A DNA stretch of 64,000 bases from Chitinophagaceae bacterium (GCA_016720745.1 JADKKA010000018.1:1426001-1490000), one strand, 5' to 3'; shown: positions 8,785-17,860, numbered from the stretch's first letter. Translations and numbers: made by a program. The notes: generated from the letters alone by a model not told the origin.

Positions 8785-9026
8785 GACAACTGCAGCCAAC
8801 ATTGGTTTAGCAGATATTGGACTTTGACATTTAAGCAATCAGCAGAGGGTTTTATGCTGTGTTGTAATTCCGGACTTGCCGAATAAAGCCCAGATTTAGT
8901 TCTTAATTTTAATTTTACAAAAAGGCAGGCAGTGGTTCTGGGGGGCGAATATAAAATTCCCCACCATCGGCAATACCTGCTGGTTGGCAACAAACTTATT
9001 GGATACCATACTACTAAGACGAAATA
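8785..9026. repeat. Cassette-like post-gene repeat, copy B
   Basis: Non-coding gap of 242 bases. It begins ACAACTGCAGCCAACATTGG and near its far end carries a diverged inverted counterpart (TGCTGGTTGGCAACAAAC at 8978-8995), so the gap could fold back on itself. The opening block matches copy C at 10161 best (CTGCAGCCA-CATTGGT). Confidence 0.5.
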
Positions 9027-10160
9027 ATGTATAAAGACCTTAAAGATATTTGGAGCAAATTTAAACCTGAAGAAAGGAAATACTTAAAACTTGGTTTAAA
9101 GCTAATCGGACTTATAGGAGCAATTTCAATAATCGTATTGCCATTAATATTCACACTTCCTGCCTATTTCAATTTAATTGACTTTTCAACTAAAGGTCCA
9201 GTTGGTGACACTGTAAATGGAATTGCAGGACCGTTTATAGCATTATTAGCGGCAATATTAACTTTCCTTGCTTTCTACATTCAATACAAAGCAAATATTC
9301 AACAACGAGAGCAATTTAATACTTCACTCAAAGAACAAAAGGCAGCATTCTTAGAGCAGGAAAAAATTTGGAGAGTAGAACGTTTTGAAAATCGATTTTA
9401 CGAATTATTAAAGCTTCATAAATCCAATGTTGAGGAAATGAATATTGGCGACAAGGTATTTAAAAGCAAATGTTTTGTACCTATGTTTTACGAACTTAGG
9501 TTTTGTTATGTTGCGGTATATGATTTTTACAAAAGCACAGCAGATGACATAAAATCATTTCATGAGTATGACAAGATTAATCTCATGAATCTTGCTTACA
9601 CATTCTTTTTCTTTGGTATCGGCATACAATCAGAAAAGCACTTTGTATATAGACTAAATAAAGGTGAAGCACATTTGTTTCATCAACTTAAGTCATTTCT
9701 TCAGACTATACAAGACAGGTATTTACGCCATTCAACAGAATTTCCGACAAGTAAATACTATCAACATAATTTACCGCTTTCGGGAGAAGCGGATGAAAGG
9801 ACCACAGAATTTTATTACTACCCTTTCGATGGACACGTAAATAGGCTTGGGCATTATTACAGGCACTTGTATCAAACTGCAACCTACATTGTTAATCAGG
9901 ACTTTTTGGCTGATAATGAAAAGTATGAGTATGTCAAAACATTAAGAGCACAGTTAACAAATTTTGAGCAGTTATTAATGTACTATAATGCTATCGCTTG
10001 GTTTGACACTGAATGGAAAGAGCTTTTTACAAAGTTTCGGCTTATTAAAAACTTGCCTTTGCCAATAGCAGACTTTTACATCAAACCAGAAGAACATTTT
10101 AAAGACGAAATTGAAAAATTACGGCAAAATGGAATTGAAATGTTTGAGTGGCATGAGTAA
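9027..10160 (+). CDS. AbiC-like putative phage abortive infection protein
   Basis: 377 aa with two N-terminal membrane helices (about 23-50 and 70-92), a short coiled coil (about 95-120), and a cytoplasmic helical domain. The features typical of the putative phage abortive infection (AbiC-type) family are visible: RFENRFYELLKLHKSNVEEM after the membrane segments, then GHYYRHLYQTATYI and LRAQLTNFEQLLMYYNAIAW. Members are single-gene systems first described in lactococci that block phage growth after infection; the molecular mechanism is not settled. The gene stands alone between two non-coding cassette-like gaps in the same orientation as the TIR-like and caspase genes, and is AT-rich. Family assignment is fairly secure; actual antiphage function here is inferred. 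Confidence 0.75.
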   Translation: MYKDLKDIWSKFKPEERKYLKLGLKLIGLIGAISIIVLPLIFTLPAYFNLIDFSTKGPVGDTVNGIAGPFIALLAAILTFLAFYIQYKANIQQREQFNTSLKEQKAAFLEQEKIWRVERFENRFYELLKLHKSNVEEMNIGDKVFKSKCFVPMFYELRFCYVAVYDFYKSTADDIKSFHEYDKINLMNLAYTFFFFGIGIQSEKHFVYRLNKGEAHLFHQLKSFLQTIQDRYLRHSTEFPTSKYYQHNLPLSGEADERTTEFYYYPFDGHVNRLGHYYRHLYQTATYIVNQDFLADNEKYEYVKTLRAQLTNFEQLLMYYNAIAWFDTEWKELFTKFRLIKNLPLPIADFYIKPEEHFKDEIEKLRQNGIEMFEWHE

Positions 10161-10241
10161 AAAGCCTGCAGCCATCATTGGTATTTGCAAAAGCTGGGCA
10201 GACGGAATCCGTATTTCAACTTTTTTTGTTTGTCAATTCTT
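10161..10241. repeat. Cassette-like post-gene repeat, copy C
   Basis: Starts CCTGCAGCCATCATTGGT and continues ATTTGCAAAAGCTGGGC, the clearest match to copy B. It runs into the first copy of the interspersed repeat at 10242, so the cassette-type and interspersed repeats abut here. Confidence 0.5.
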
Positions 10242-10390
10242 CCCCTGTTGTTGGTAGTCTTCTGCATTAAGATATGAATGCTGAACCATTTAAAACTTTC
10301 CAGAGTTTACGGTTGTTGTGCATTTCCCCTTTTTTTTCTCCCCCTTTTTCATTAAATTAGTTGACCATCCCACCTCCCAAAACTGCCAAC
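10242..10390. repeat. Interspersed repeat copy upstream of the truncated DUF3857 gene
   Basis: Begins CCCTGTTGTTGGTAGTCTTC, then GATATGAATGCTGAACC, CATTTAAAACTTTCC and GGTTGTTGTGCATTTCCCC. The same series of blocks occurs at 11611, 14994 and 17927. From about 10317 the sequence is also nearly identical to 18043 onward, the leader of the full-length DUF3857 gene. Confidence 0.65.
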
Positions 10391-10681
10391 ATGAGACTAA
10401 TCATTCTACTCAGCAGCTTCCTGATCACCTCCCTCGCCCTTACTCAACCAGACGGGGAAATCAAATTCGGAAAAATTACCGCCGCCGATTTTACGGTGAC
10501 GGATTTTGCGGTGGACAGCAGTACGGAAGCCATTGTACTGGCAGATTTGGGTAGTACGCAGGTAAATGGCAGCCGCAAGGGCGGACTGGCAATGGAGTTT
10601 AAAAGACTAGGCAGAGTCCTGATCCTGAACAAAGCCGGGTATGACCTGGCCAAATTGGAGATTGAACCTTGTTATCGGTAG
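10391..10681 (+). pseudogene. Truncated duplicate of the DUF3857 gene at 18119
   Basis: The first 92 codons (MRLIILLSSFLITSLAL signal peptide, then GEIKFGKITAADFTVTDFAVDSS) are almost identical to the start of the 673-aa protein at 18119, and about 75 bases of leader are duplicated as well. Homology ends abruptly at 10666, matching 18394. At that point an interspersed-repeat block begins (CCTTGTTATCGGTAGTCTTC, 10667-10686) and supplies the stop codon. Only the signal peptide and the beginning of DUF3857 are left, so the product is not expected to work. Confidence 0.8.
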
Positions 10682-10840
10682 TCTTCAATTCTCAGATTTA
10701 ATTATCTCTTATGCCATTACTGAATTTTCAAATTTTAGGGTTGTTGTGGTGAGTCTGTGACCATTGCTTTCCGGTAAAATTTGACTTTAGGCATTAAGGA
10801 TAATAATAATTTACATCACTAACCTAAGTTAATATAAGCA
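10667..10840. repeat. Degenerate interspersed repeat copy at the truncation point
   Basis: Blocks CCTTGTTATCGGTAGTCTTC, AATTTTCAAATTTTAGGG and TTGTTGTGGTGAGTCTGTGAC follow the order seen in the other copies. It replaces the 3' part of the DUF3857 copy and separates it from the next gene. Confidence 0.5.
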
Positions 10841-11527
10841 ATGCCCAGCATTACATTTGTAGCAACCGGCCACAAAGAAGTAGGATTGTGCAATTCACAT
10901 GAGTTATTCAAAATAATTGAACAAATAAAACCAGAAGTAATTTTTGAAGAAATCCCTCCGGGGAAATTTGAAGCAGTTTATGCAGGAACTCGTCAGCAAT
11001 CATTAGAAGTAAAAACCATCAAGGCGTATTTACATAAATATCCAGCCACTCATCACATCCCGGTCGACCTCGATATTGACGAGGCAACCGAAAATGAAAT
11101 CAAGGCAGAAGTTGATGGGATTGCTTTTATATGCAATGATTATAATGCTGAATATAATTACTTAAGCCGTCTACTCTCACATTGGAAGGAAAAGCTGGGT
11201 TTCCAATTTCTCAATAATGATCAATGCAGTAAGTTCATATTGCGACAAAGGATTTTGGAAAGACAAGTATTAGATGCCCTAAGAAAAGACAACAATCAAA
11301 GAGAAATAGATCATGATAGGCTCAATTTGGCATATAATCAATGGATTGACCAGATTGAGAATAGAGAAAATGAAATGCTAAGGAACATATACAGCTACAT
11401 GGAACAAAAGAAATATAACAGGGCACTATTTCTTGTGGGGGCGGCCCATAGAAAACCAATAATGCAAAAAATACAAGAGTACGAGAGCAAAGCAAAAATC
11501 AAATTGATTTGGACATTTTATAAATAA
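10841..11527 (+). CDS. Tiki/TraB-like hypothetical protein
   Basis: 228 aa, no signal peptide or membrane helix. The N-terminal strand ends in TGHKEVG, followed by VIFEEIPPGKFEAVY, and the C-terminal part has RENEMLRNI and LFLVGAAHRKPIM. This spacing of an N-terminal GH, an E-E-x-P motif and a late GAAH recalls the TraB/GumN/Tiki superfamily, whose characterised members are metal-dependent peptidases or uptake proteins. The match is by motif pattern only and could be wrong. The gene is isolated, AT-rich, and bounded on both sides by interspersed repeats. Confidence 0.5.
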   Translation: MPSITFVATGHKEVGLCNSHELFKIIEQIKPEVIFEEIPPGKFEAVYAGTRQQSLEVKTIKAYLHKYPATHHIPVDLDIDEATENEIKAEVDGIAFICNDYNAEYNYLSRLLSHWKEKLGFQFLNNDQCSKFILRQRILERQVLDALRKDNNQREIDHDRLNLAYNQWIDQIENRENEMLRNIYSYMEQKKYNRALFLVGAAHRKPIMQKIQEYESKAKIKLIWTFYK

Positions 11528-11610
11528 GCTAAGCCAAATTCAAATATCATTAATGCAAATCTCCTGAACAAGGGCTGATTTTATCAAAGCTCCGTTTATT
11601 AAACATTCTT

Positions 11611-12013
11611 CCCTGTTGTCGTTAGTCTTCTCCATTCAGATATGAATGAATTCTGAAGCATTTAAAACTTTCCAAGTTATAGGATTGTTGTGCTGAGTCT
11701 GTAAGTCAGCACCAGACCAGCCAGGGTTTGAGCATTTCCCCCCGTTGTCGTGATTCTTCTGTTCTAGAAGCAAAATAAGAATATAGGGTTGTTGTGCTTA
11801 GTCTTGGACTAAGCATCAAACTCGATAGCGTTTGTTCTTTTGTTTTACAGGCTTTTTATAGGAAGCCGGTAGTTATAAAGCTACTCCACCACCTGCGGCT
11901 GGATGGGCAGCTTCGGCCACGACGGGCGATTTACCATAAAAAAATAAGGAATGAAGACCTGTACAATATCAGCTCTCCATTCCTTATTTATATGTACTTA
12001 CTACTTATTCCCT
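11611..12013. repeat. Long direct repeat, left copy, flanking the phospholipase gene pair
   Basis: The whole gap 11528-12175 is non-coding. From 11611 it carries the interspersed repeat blocks and then a 225-base segment (11789-12013) that recurs at 15115-15340 in the same orientation with high identity. Both copies end with a hairpin, here AATAAGGAATG at 11943-11953 against CATTCCTTATT at 11978-11988, a perfect 11-bp stem. The repeat also includes the palindrome CAAACTCGATAGCGTTTG. Bases 12014-12175 show no clear feature. Confidence 0.75.
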
Positions 12014-12175
12014 GGTCTCCGAAGTGTTCTTAACTCTTTATAACTCTTCAAAATGTAGGGATGTTTCCGCTGTTCTCTGAAGTGTTATATCCAATATTTA
12101 ATTGCATTTTAAATTCCCTATGCTTGGGATTCCCAAAAATTTACTTAAATTCCACTACCATCAAACCACAGAGCC

Positions 12176-13915
12176 ATGCCAGGCATTTTCAGTCATTTCG
12201 CAATCTTGGATAATATCCTGAAACGTCCAGCACTTAGTTCAAAAGCAAAGTCAATTATCGAAGCACATCGTGAGCATGCTTTTTGGGGATCAGTCGGTCC
12301 CGATTATCTTTTCTTCTTTCCTCCTGATTGGCCGCAGCTTGAACTCCTTTTGCAGACTTATTATAAATATGACAATCTCACAGATGAGATAAATAATGTG
12401 ATGGAAAGTGCTGGGAACATTCTAGGCAGCAAAGATTCAGATATAAAGGACATGATCACTGGTGGCGTCTGGACAGATTTCCGAACTTCTATTGAAGCCG
12501 TTTTATATAATGTCACAAGCAGGATTCTGGAGCTCGCCACCAGCAAGGTTGATTTCTATATGGTTGTTAAACCACCTATGAAAGATCAGCCTTATAATGC
12601 TTTCCACAGGCAGAACGATTGGTGGTGGATGGACATTGCACATCATGTAAGAACTAGCAGGTTCACACGTGAATTGTGGGAGAATTCCAGAAACGATGAA
12701 AGTCTGCGGGCGTATACTTATGGATACATCTCTCATGTAGGTTCGGACGTGATCGGCCATCCATATGTAAATTTATTGGTAGGCGGCCCCTATAGAAATC
12801 ATTGGCGAAGGCATGGTCTGGTGGAGAAATGTATTGATACCTATATCTGGGACTATCACTTTGGCAGTGAACTAGCTTCCTCAGAAGCTTACAAATGGAT
12901 ATACTTTGAAAAACCAGGCTTCACTATTGAAGAACTTCCGCAGAACCTTTGCAATTTCATCAGCGGTTGTTTATCGAACACGTACTATGATATGAATTTC
13001 AAGAACGGGGTGCCAACAACGGATGATATCCAGTTGATGTATCGATATATGTACAAGTTCATCAAGTCAGCTAGCTCAAAATCGCTGGTCAACTTCCCTC
13101 CACCTAAGGATTTTGATTGGTGGGACCTACCTGAGAAAGTCCGTGAAAAATTGGACGTTATACGGAACCCGCCGAACAAGGGTAAATTTCCCGGGTTCAA
13201 CCCAAAGAATTTCAGCTTCCGTAAATGGAAGGTTTTCCTGAAATCCATGTTTGATTATATTGGTTGGTTGGCAGATACCATCAAAATTATCATTACCCTT
13301 CCCATATATATTTGGGCAAGGGTAACGACGACAGAGTTTCGTTATATGCTCTGGCTCCTGATCCAGCAACTCTATTCTTTATATTCCGTTTCCCGCTTGG
13401 CCATGGCTGCAGGAGCCTATGTCCATCCGACCAGGGATCAAGTGTACCGCCATTTCAGTCATTTATTCTCTCCTGACCCTGCATGGCATAAAGATTATCC
13501 CTGTGACTTTGATTACCCACAAGCTGCCTTGGACTATCAAACCTATCACCTTGTTCACCCATCTACCTTTAATTTGAAAAAGGAAAGTACACCTACAGAG
13601 CCCTTTTTCAGGCAAGGAGGATCGATCATTCAGCCTGAGGATGCACTGCTATCGCAAATAAAAAGCGGGACTTTGTCTGGCTTTGAAAAATCAAGGACCT
13701 ATGCCCCGGATGAAGCATTATTAAAATCATTGGCTGATTCTGACCGGCTCCTTTCTGCAACCGACTTTTCCTTGCACCTGTTTGAACTTTATGAGCAGGA
13801 GAAATATGGTGATCTCCCTGACTGGAATTTGGATGGGGACAGGGGACTGGGTTGGCCTGAATGGTTGACCGAAGGCGCGTTCCCGTGGAGGGCACATAAT
13901 TATTTCTACTTTTAA
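12176..13915 (+). CDS. Zinc-dependent phospholipase C family protein
   Basis: 579 aa. The N-terminus MPGIFSHFAILD and the downstream HAFWGSVGPDYLFF and GYISHVGSDVIGHPYVN are the zinc-binding pattern of the Zn_dep_PLPC family (histidines and aspartates that hold a three-zinc cluster in bacterial phospholipase C). No signal peptide is evident. One hydrophobic segment (about 365-385, IKIIITLPIYIWARV) may be a membrane contact. The C-terminal third is not recognised. Family members hydrolyse phospholipids or related phosphodiesters; the substrate here is unknown. The next gene starts 10 bases later, so the two are probably one operon. The pair is enclosed by long direct repeats, which suggests acquisition or excision as a block. 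Confidence 0.7.
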   Translation: MPGIFSHFAILDNILKRPALSSKAKSIIEAHREHAFWGSVGPDYLFFFPPDWPQLELLLQTYYKYDNLTDEINNVMESAGNILGSKDSDIKDMITGGVWTDFRTSIEAVLYNVTSRILELATSKVDFYMVVKPPMKDQPYNAFHRQNDWWWMDIAHHVRTSRFTRELWENSRNDESLRAYTYGYISHVGSDVIGHPYVNLLVGGPYRNHWRRHGLVEKCIDTYIWDYHFGSELASSEAYKWIYFEKPGFTIEELPQNLCNFISGCLSNTYYDMNFKNGVPTTDDIQLMYRYMYKFIKSASSKSLVNFPPPKDFDWWDLPEKVREKLDVIRNPPNKGKFPGFNPKNFSFRKWKVFLKSMFDYIGWLADTIKIIITLPIYIWARVTTTEFRYMLWLLIQQLYSLYSVSRLAMAAGAYVHPTRDQVYRHFSHLFSPDPAWHKDYPCDFDYPQAALDYQTYHLVHPSTFNLKKESTPTEPFFRQGGSIIQPEDALLSQIKSGTLSGFEKSRTYAPDEALLKSLADSDRLLSATDFSLHLFELYEQEKYGDLPDWNLDGDRGLGWPEWLTEGAFPWRAHNYFYF

Positions 13916-13925
13916 TTTACCACAT

Positions 13926-14852
13926 ATGTATGCAGAGTATCTAGCTGACGAAGACTCCAACGAATTTACTCCATATGGAGTTTGTCTTGGATTCATGGAT
14001 CCTTCTGATTATCGTTTATTAATGGTCAGTTCGGCTGCAGGACAGTCGGATGCGGAGCGTTCCTACTCGCCTGCTGCGGAATTCAGTGTTGTTGATAGAG
14101 GTCTGGGAAAAGGCGAGCTGGTAATCCGAATCTTTAATTATGGCGACGCCCCTTCTTCAATGACCTATTTATGGTTTGTAATTTGGAATATCGATTCAAC
14201 CACTAGGGTTAAGCGTTGGAGAACTCCCATCCTGGTCAAGGCTCGCTCCAGTGTAGTTTTCACTCAAGCCTTTGACTGGTTGGCGGATTTTGGCCTAAAA
14301 GGACTGTCCGACCTATTTAATATCTACGCAGTGGTCTGTAATCCTCTAGAAGACCCCTTTGAAACTGAAATTGAAGAATTCTTAGACCGAAACATGAAGA
14401 ACGATCAGGTGCATGCTATCAATCCATGCCGCTACTCTATCAAAACGGCTAGCTATAATCTTTCTTCTAACCCCTTCACTGTAAGCGGAAATAGCATTAC
14501 AATTAATTGTCAACAGATTTTGGGAGAATATTGTTTGGTAAGCTCTGATGCTACTGATAATGCTTTGATACAAGTATTTAATCCCTGGATGATTGCTGAA
14601 ACGGCTAACCTCCTCGGCCAACCCCGGCGGCAAATTATTAGGCCAGTAACACTTCGCAAAACGGATCTTACACGCACTCCTCCTGTCACCTTTTATACTC
14701 AATTAAATGGAAATAGAAGTTCCGAAAACTCCAGATTCTGTATCATAGAAACGAATACTGCAGGTCAGGCGATAACCTTTAAATGGGAAGATAAGGGTAC
14801 AATCCCCCCAGATGTAGCCGATGATTATGTGATCACTTTCACCTTCCGATAG
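13926..14852 (+). CDS. Hypothetical protein paired with the phospholipase
   Basis: 308 aa, no recognised domain, signal peptide or membrane helix. The composition suggests mostly beta structure (GELVIRIFNYGDAPSSMTYLWF, with later VTLRKTDLTRTPPVTFY), like an immunoglobulin- or jelly-roll-type fold. It starts 10 bases after the phospholipase stop, and both genes lie inside the same direct-repeat interval, so they were probably acquired and used together. It might be a binding partner or immunity-type protein for the enzyme; that is speculation. Confidence 0.6.
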   Translation: MYAEYLADEDSNEFTPYGVCLGFMDPSDYRLLMVSSAAGQSDAERSYSPAAEFSVVDRGLGKGELVIRIFNYGDAPSSMTYLWFVIWNIDSTTRVKRWRTPILVKARSSVVFTQAFDWLADFGLKGLSDLFNIYAVVCNPLEDPFETEIEEFLDRNMKNDQVHAINPCRYSIKTASYNLSSNPFTVSGNSITINCQQILGEYCLVSSDATDNALIQVFNPWMIAETANLLGQPRRQIIRPVTLRKTDLTRTPPVTFYTQLNGNRSSENSRFCIIETNTAGQAITFKWEDKGTIPPDVADDYVITFTFR

Positions 14853-15345
14853 GTATTCATTTTAAAGCATAAACACATAGGTTTTGTCCTTTCATTTACC
14901 CCCTGTTCTTCGAAGTGTTCTATACTCTTTAATTACTTTCAAACTCATCAAATTATAGGGTTGTTATGCTTCGCCCCTGTTGTCGTTAGTCTTCCCTGTT
15001 ATCGTTAGTCTTCTCCATTCAGATATGAATGAATTCTGAAAAATTTAAAACTTTCCAACTTATAGGGTTGTTGTGCTGAGTCTGTGACTCAGCACCAAAC
15101 TCGCCAGAGTTTGCGTTGTTATGCTTATTCTTGGACTAAGCATCAAACTCGATAGCGTTTGTTCTTTTGTTTTGCAAGTTTTTTATAAGAAGCCGGTAGT
15201 TATAAAACTACTCCACCGTCTTTGGCTGGATGGGCAGCCTCGGCCACGACGGGAGATATACCATAAAAAAATAAGGAATGAAGACGGGTGCAATATCAGC
15301 TCTCCATTCCTTATTTATATTTACTTACTACTTATTCCCTTCTCC
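14853..15345. repeat. Long direct repeat, right copy (14994-15340)
   Basis: Two partial repeat starts (CCCTGTTGTCGTTAGTCTTC near 14975 and again from 14994) precede the full copy. It contains a 21-base palindrome at 15074-15094 (TGCTGAGT/ACTCAGCA arms), CAAACTCGCCAGAGTTTG at 15097-15114, and the terminal hairpin AATAAGGAATG at 15270-15280 against CATTCCTTATT at 15305-15315. It lacks about 57 bases present in the left copy. It ends 5 bases from the stop codon of the protease gene on the other strand, so the hairpin could terminate that transcript. Confidence 0.75.
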
Positions 15346-17781
15346 TCATTCCTTCATAAACTTCACCGGGTTACGGGTGCCTACTTGCAGGATATAAATA
15401 CCTTTTGTAAGAGTAGCAGGCAGTATAATGCCGTTTTCATTTTTACCTGGCCTGCTGTTAACGGTATTGATCAGGACCTTTTGGCCAGTGATGTCGGTGA
15501 TGATGACATCCTCCATACTATTCCCTGTGGCTGTATAACTGAAATTAAGTTTGGATGCTACGGGGTTGGGAGCGATCGTTACAGTATTCATATCATCTTT
15601 GATTGCTGTTGACTGTACCCATGCGGCTTTTGGTGTACCGCTGACCCCGGCAAATAGCCGGTAACATAGCGTGTTACTAAATGCACCATTATAGCCAATG
15701 ACGCGGATATAATAAGTGCCTACCGCACTGGTATTAAAGATGATGCTTTCGCTGGTGGTACCGCCTGATGTAGAGGAACCGATCATTCCGCCGGCTGAAT
15801 TATACAAATAGAGATCGTAATCAAAAGGCAGGTTGCCAAGCGTTACATAAATATTGGGTTCAAGCGCTGAATTGGAAAATTTATACCAATCCACATCTGA
15901 TGCGCTCGCGATCTGCGAATTGATATTTGTATTGTTAGGGATAGTAGGAGCCGGAGCTAAACTTTCATTGGGCTCATAGGTATTGTTGCAGGGAACAACT
16001 GCCGTAGTTACCAATAGCGTATAGCAGGAAGTGGCAGAGAAAGCGCCATTATAGCCAAATACTCTTACGGTGTAAGTTCCCGCAGCAGCACCATTTATAA
16101 CAATGGTCTCATTGGTGGAGCCACCTGCCGCAGAACTGCCTATTACGGTTCCTGCTGAATTAAGCAACTGCAAATCATAATCAAAAGGCAGCGTCGTGAG
16201 TGATACAGTAATATTGACACCGGTAGTCGCGGTAAATTTATAATAATCCTGGTCGGTAGTAGCAGCGATCAATGCTTTATTATATACACCCGTTGAAATA
16301 GTACCGGCAGTGGCCTGCGAATTATTGGGTTCCTGTATATCAGGACAGTTTGCAGGACAAGGAAGTCTTCCGCCAACAAAACTGCTGCCTAAATTTAACG
16401 GATCAAGCCAGGGTTTTAGTCGTTGTGACGCAGCAGCACCGTTGGATGTCCAGTCATAAGATAGTTTTCCATAATAATCATTTTTATTTCCGGCCACAGC
16501 GCCACAGCTGGAAGGTCCGCCGGACAGTTTACCCATGATACGACCATTGCTGTGAAAGAGTGGTGCTCCTGAAGAACCAGGTTCTGTAATACCGTGGTTA
16601 CTGTAAGTTGCGGCCCAATTAACCTGCCAGTGTGAATTATCGGGTAATTGCGAATAATACCGGCGTGAGGTGGTCGTGGTAGTATAGGTAGATATTTTTT
16701 TGGTATCTCCGGAAGCATGATGAATACTTACGCCGCTGTTGCTGGCATTATTCGTAGCATCGAAGCCGGCAAAATACACATTATATGATGCAGGAATAGC
16801 GCCGTTGAACTCAACCAGTAAAAAGTCAGAACCATATACACTGGAGTTAGCACCATTGGAAGCGCTTGATCGCATGGTGCAACCTGTGATGGTATTGGAT
16901 CCGGGTTCTGAACCAGGATTGGCGCAGCCTGTAGTTTGATAATTAAAATAGAATATCCACTGGTTCTTATCGGCCGCTGACACAGCCGCACCGCAATGGT
17001 TGGCCGTAAGAAAATAATTTTTGCAATCATATGCTGCATTATTGATAAGCGCACCACTGCACCAAGCCTGGTTGGCGCCGTTTTTAATTAATATGCGGGC
17101 AACAGCATTCCGATGGTTGATCCAGAGGGTTCCTTCCGGGCAATTCACATTCACATTACAGGAACCGGAAGTACCAAAGCCGCAGCATTTAGGATTTTGT
17201 AAACGGATATTGGCCGGAGGCTCCGGTGCATTATATACATTGGCAATACCGGTAATGGTAAAACTACCGGGGCGTTTTACATTGCCCTTCTCATAATATT
17301 CCACTACAAACTCACTGGTGTACACGATCTCTGTAGCAAACTCTTTTGCTGCTGAATTATTATGTGCGCCGAATGAACCAATGACATGCGTCTTCTCTGC
17401 ATTGTAAACGTACAGCACGGCTCCTTCCGGAATATAAAAATTATCGAAGTACAAAGAAGTGGCAGGAGCGCCGGGTACTTCTGCCAGCAGGCGCCATACA
17501 CGGTCACCGTTTGGCAGTGTGGTCCATACGCCACTGTTCTCCGGCGAATAGGAAACAGGGAATATCTTACCGGCAGGCAGCATTTCTCCTTTCGCATAAA
17601 TTTCTTTGGCCTGTCGTTGCATTTCGGGTACATCAATCGCCGGTAATACTACTTTGGCTTTTGCAAAATCGTCGGCTAAAGGACTTGTAAAACTGAAAGG
17701 TTTACCGCCACCGCTCACCTGGGCGACAGCAGAGAAGGCCAGCAAAAGGATACTGCCGGCCAGAAAGATCGATCTTCTCAT
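15346..17781 (-). CDS. Secreted trypsin-like (S1) protease with two PPC domains and a T9SS sorting tail
   Basis: 811 aa. Signal peptide MRRSIFLAGSILLLAFSAVAQ, a propeptide of about 170 residues, then a cysteine-rich S1 domain of the lysyl-endopeptidase type. Its catalytic triad is visible as histidine in FLTANHCG, aspartate in YGSDFLLVEF and serine in EPGSSGAPLF. Two pre-peptidase C-terminal domains follow, each opening with the EPN(N/E)S motif and holding a DxDYYKF or DVDWYKF strand. The last 80 residues (TIAPNPVASKLNFSY to the terminal VKFMKE) are a type A type IX secretion sorting domain, so the protease should be released or anchored at the cell surface. Standard Bacteroidota exoprotease; its substrate is probably extracellular protein, possibly after lysine. 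Confidence 0.9.
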   Translation of the reverse strand: MRRSIFLAGSILLLAFSAVAQVSGGGKPFSFTSPLADDFAKAKVVLPAIDVPEMQRQAKEIYAKGEMLPAGKIFPVSYSPENSGVWTTLPNGDRVWRLLAEVPGAPATSLYFDNFYIPEGAVLYVYNAEKTHVIGSFGAHNNSAAKEFATEIVYTSEFVVEYYEKGNVKRPGSFTITGIANVYNAPEPPANIRLQNPKCCGFGTSGSCNVNVNCPEGTLWINHRNAVARILIKNGANQAWCSGALINNAAYDCKNYFLTANHCGAAVSAADKNQWIFYFNYQTTGCANPGSEPGSNTITGCTMRSSASNGANSSVYGSDFLLVEFNGAIPASYNVYFAGFDATNNASNSGVSIHHASGDTKKISTYTTTTTSRRYYSQLPDNSHWQVNWAATYSNHGITEPGSSGAPLFHSNGRIMGKLSGGPSSCGAVAGNKNDYYGKLSYDWTSNGAAASQRLKPWLDPLNLGSSFVGGRLPCPANCPDIQEPNNSQATAGTISTGVYNKALIAATTDQDYYKFTATTGVNITVSLTTLPFDYDLQLLNSAGTVIGSSAAGGSTNETIVINGAAAGTYTVRVFGYNGAFSATSCYTLLVTTAVVPCNNTYEPNESLAPAPTIPNNTNINSQIASASDVDWYKFSNSALEPNIYVTLGNLPFDYDLYLYNSAGGMIGSSTSGGTTSESIIFNTSAVGTYYIRVIGYNGAFSNTLCYRLFAGVSGTPKAAWVQSTAIKDDMNTVTIAPNPVASKLNFSYTATGNSMEDVIITDITGQKVLINTVNSRPGKNENGIILPATLTKGIYILQVGTRNPVKFMKE

Positions 17782-17832
17782 TGGTTTAAGTTTAATGGTT
17801 ATACTAAAGGTAATGGTATAGAAGTGTTCCTG

Positions 17833-17860
17833 AATACCACAAACAGGGTTTTATTGCCCG
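17833..17860 (+). promoter_or_regulatory. AATACCACAAACAGG motif, copy 2
   Basis: AATACCACAAACAGGG...TTATTGCCCG nearly repeats the sequence at 24532-24557, and its first eleven bases recur at 5692. In the 24.5-kb copy it sits just upstream of a plausible promoter. Here no -7 box can be seen because a G/C-run tract follows directly. Confidence 0.4.

Noticed and set aside
5912..10241. A true integron
   Set aside because: No integrase gene and no clear RYYYAAC/GTTRRRY core pair were found; only the layout and repeated post-gene sequence suggest cassettes.
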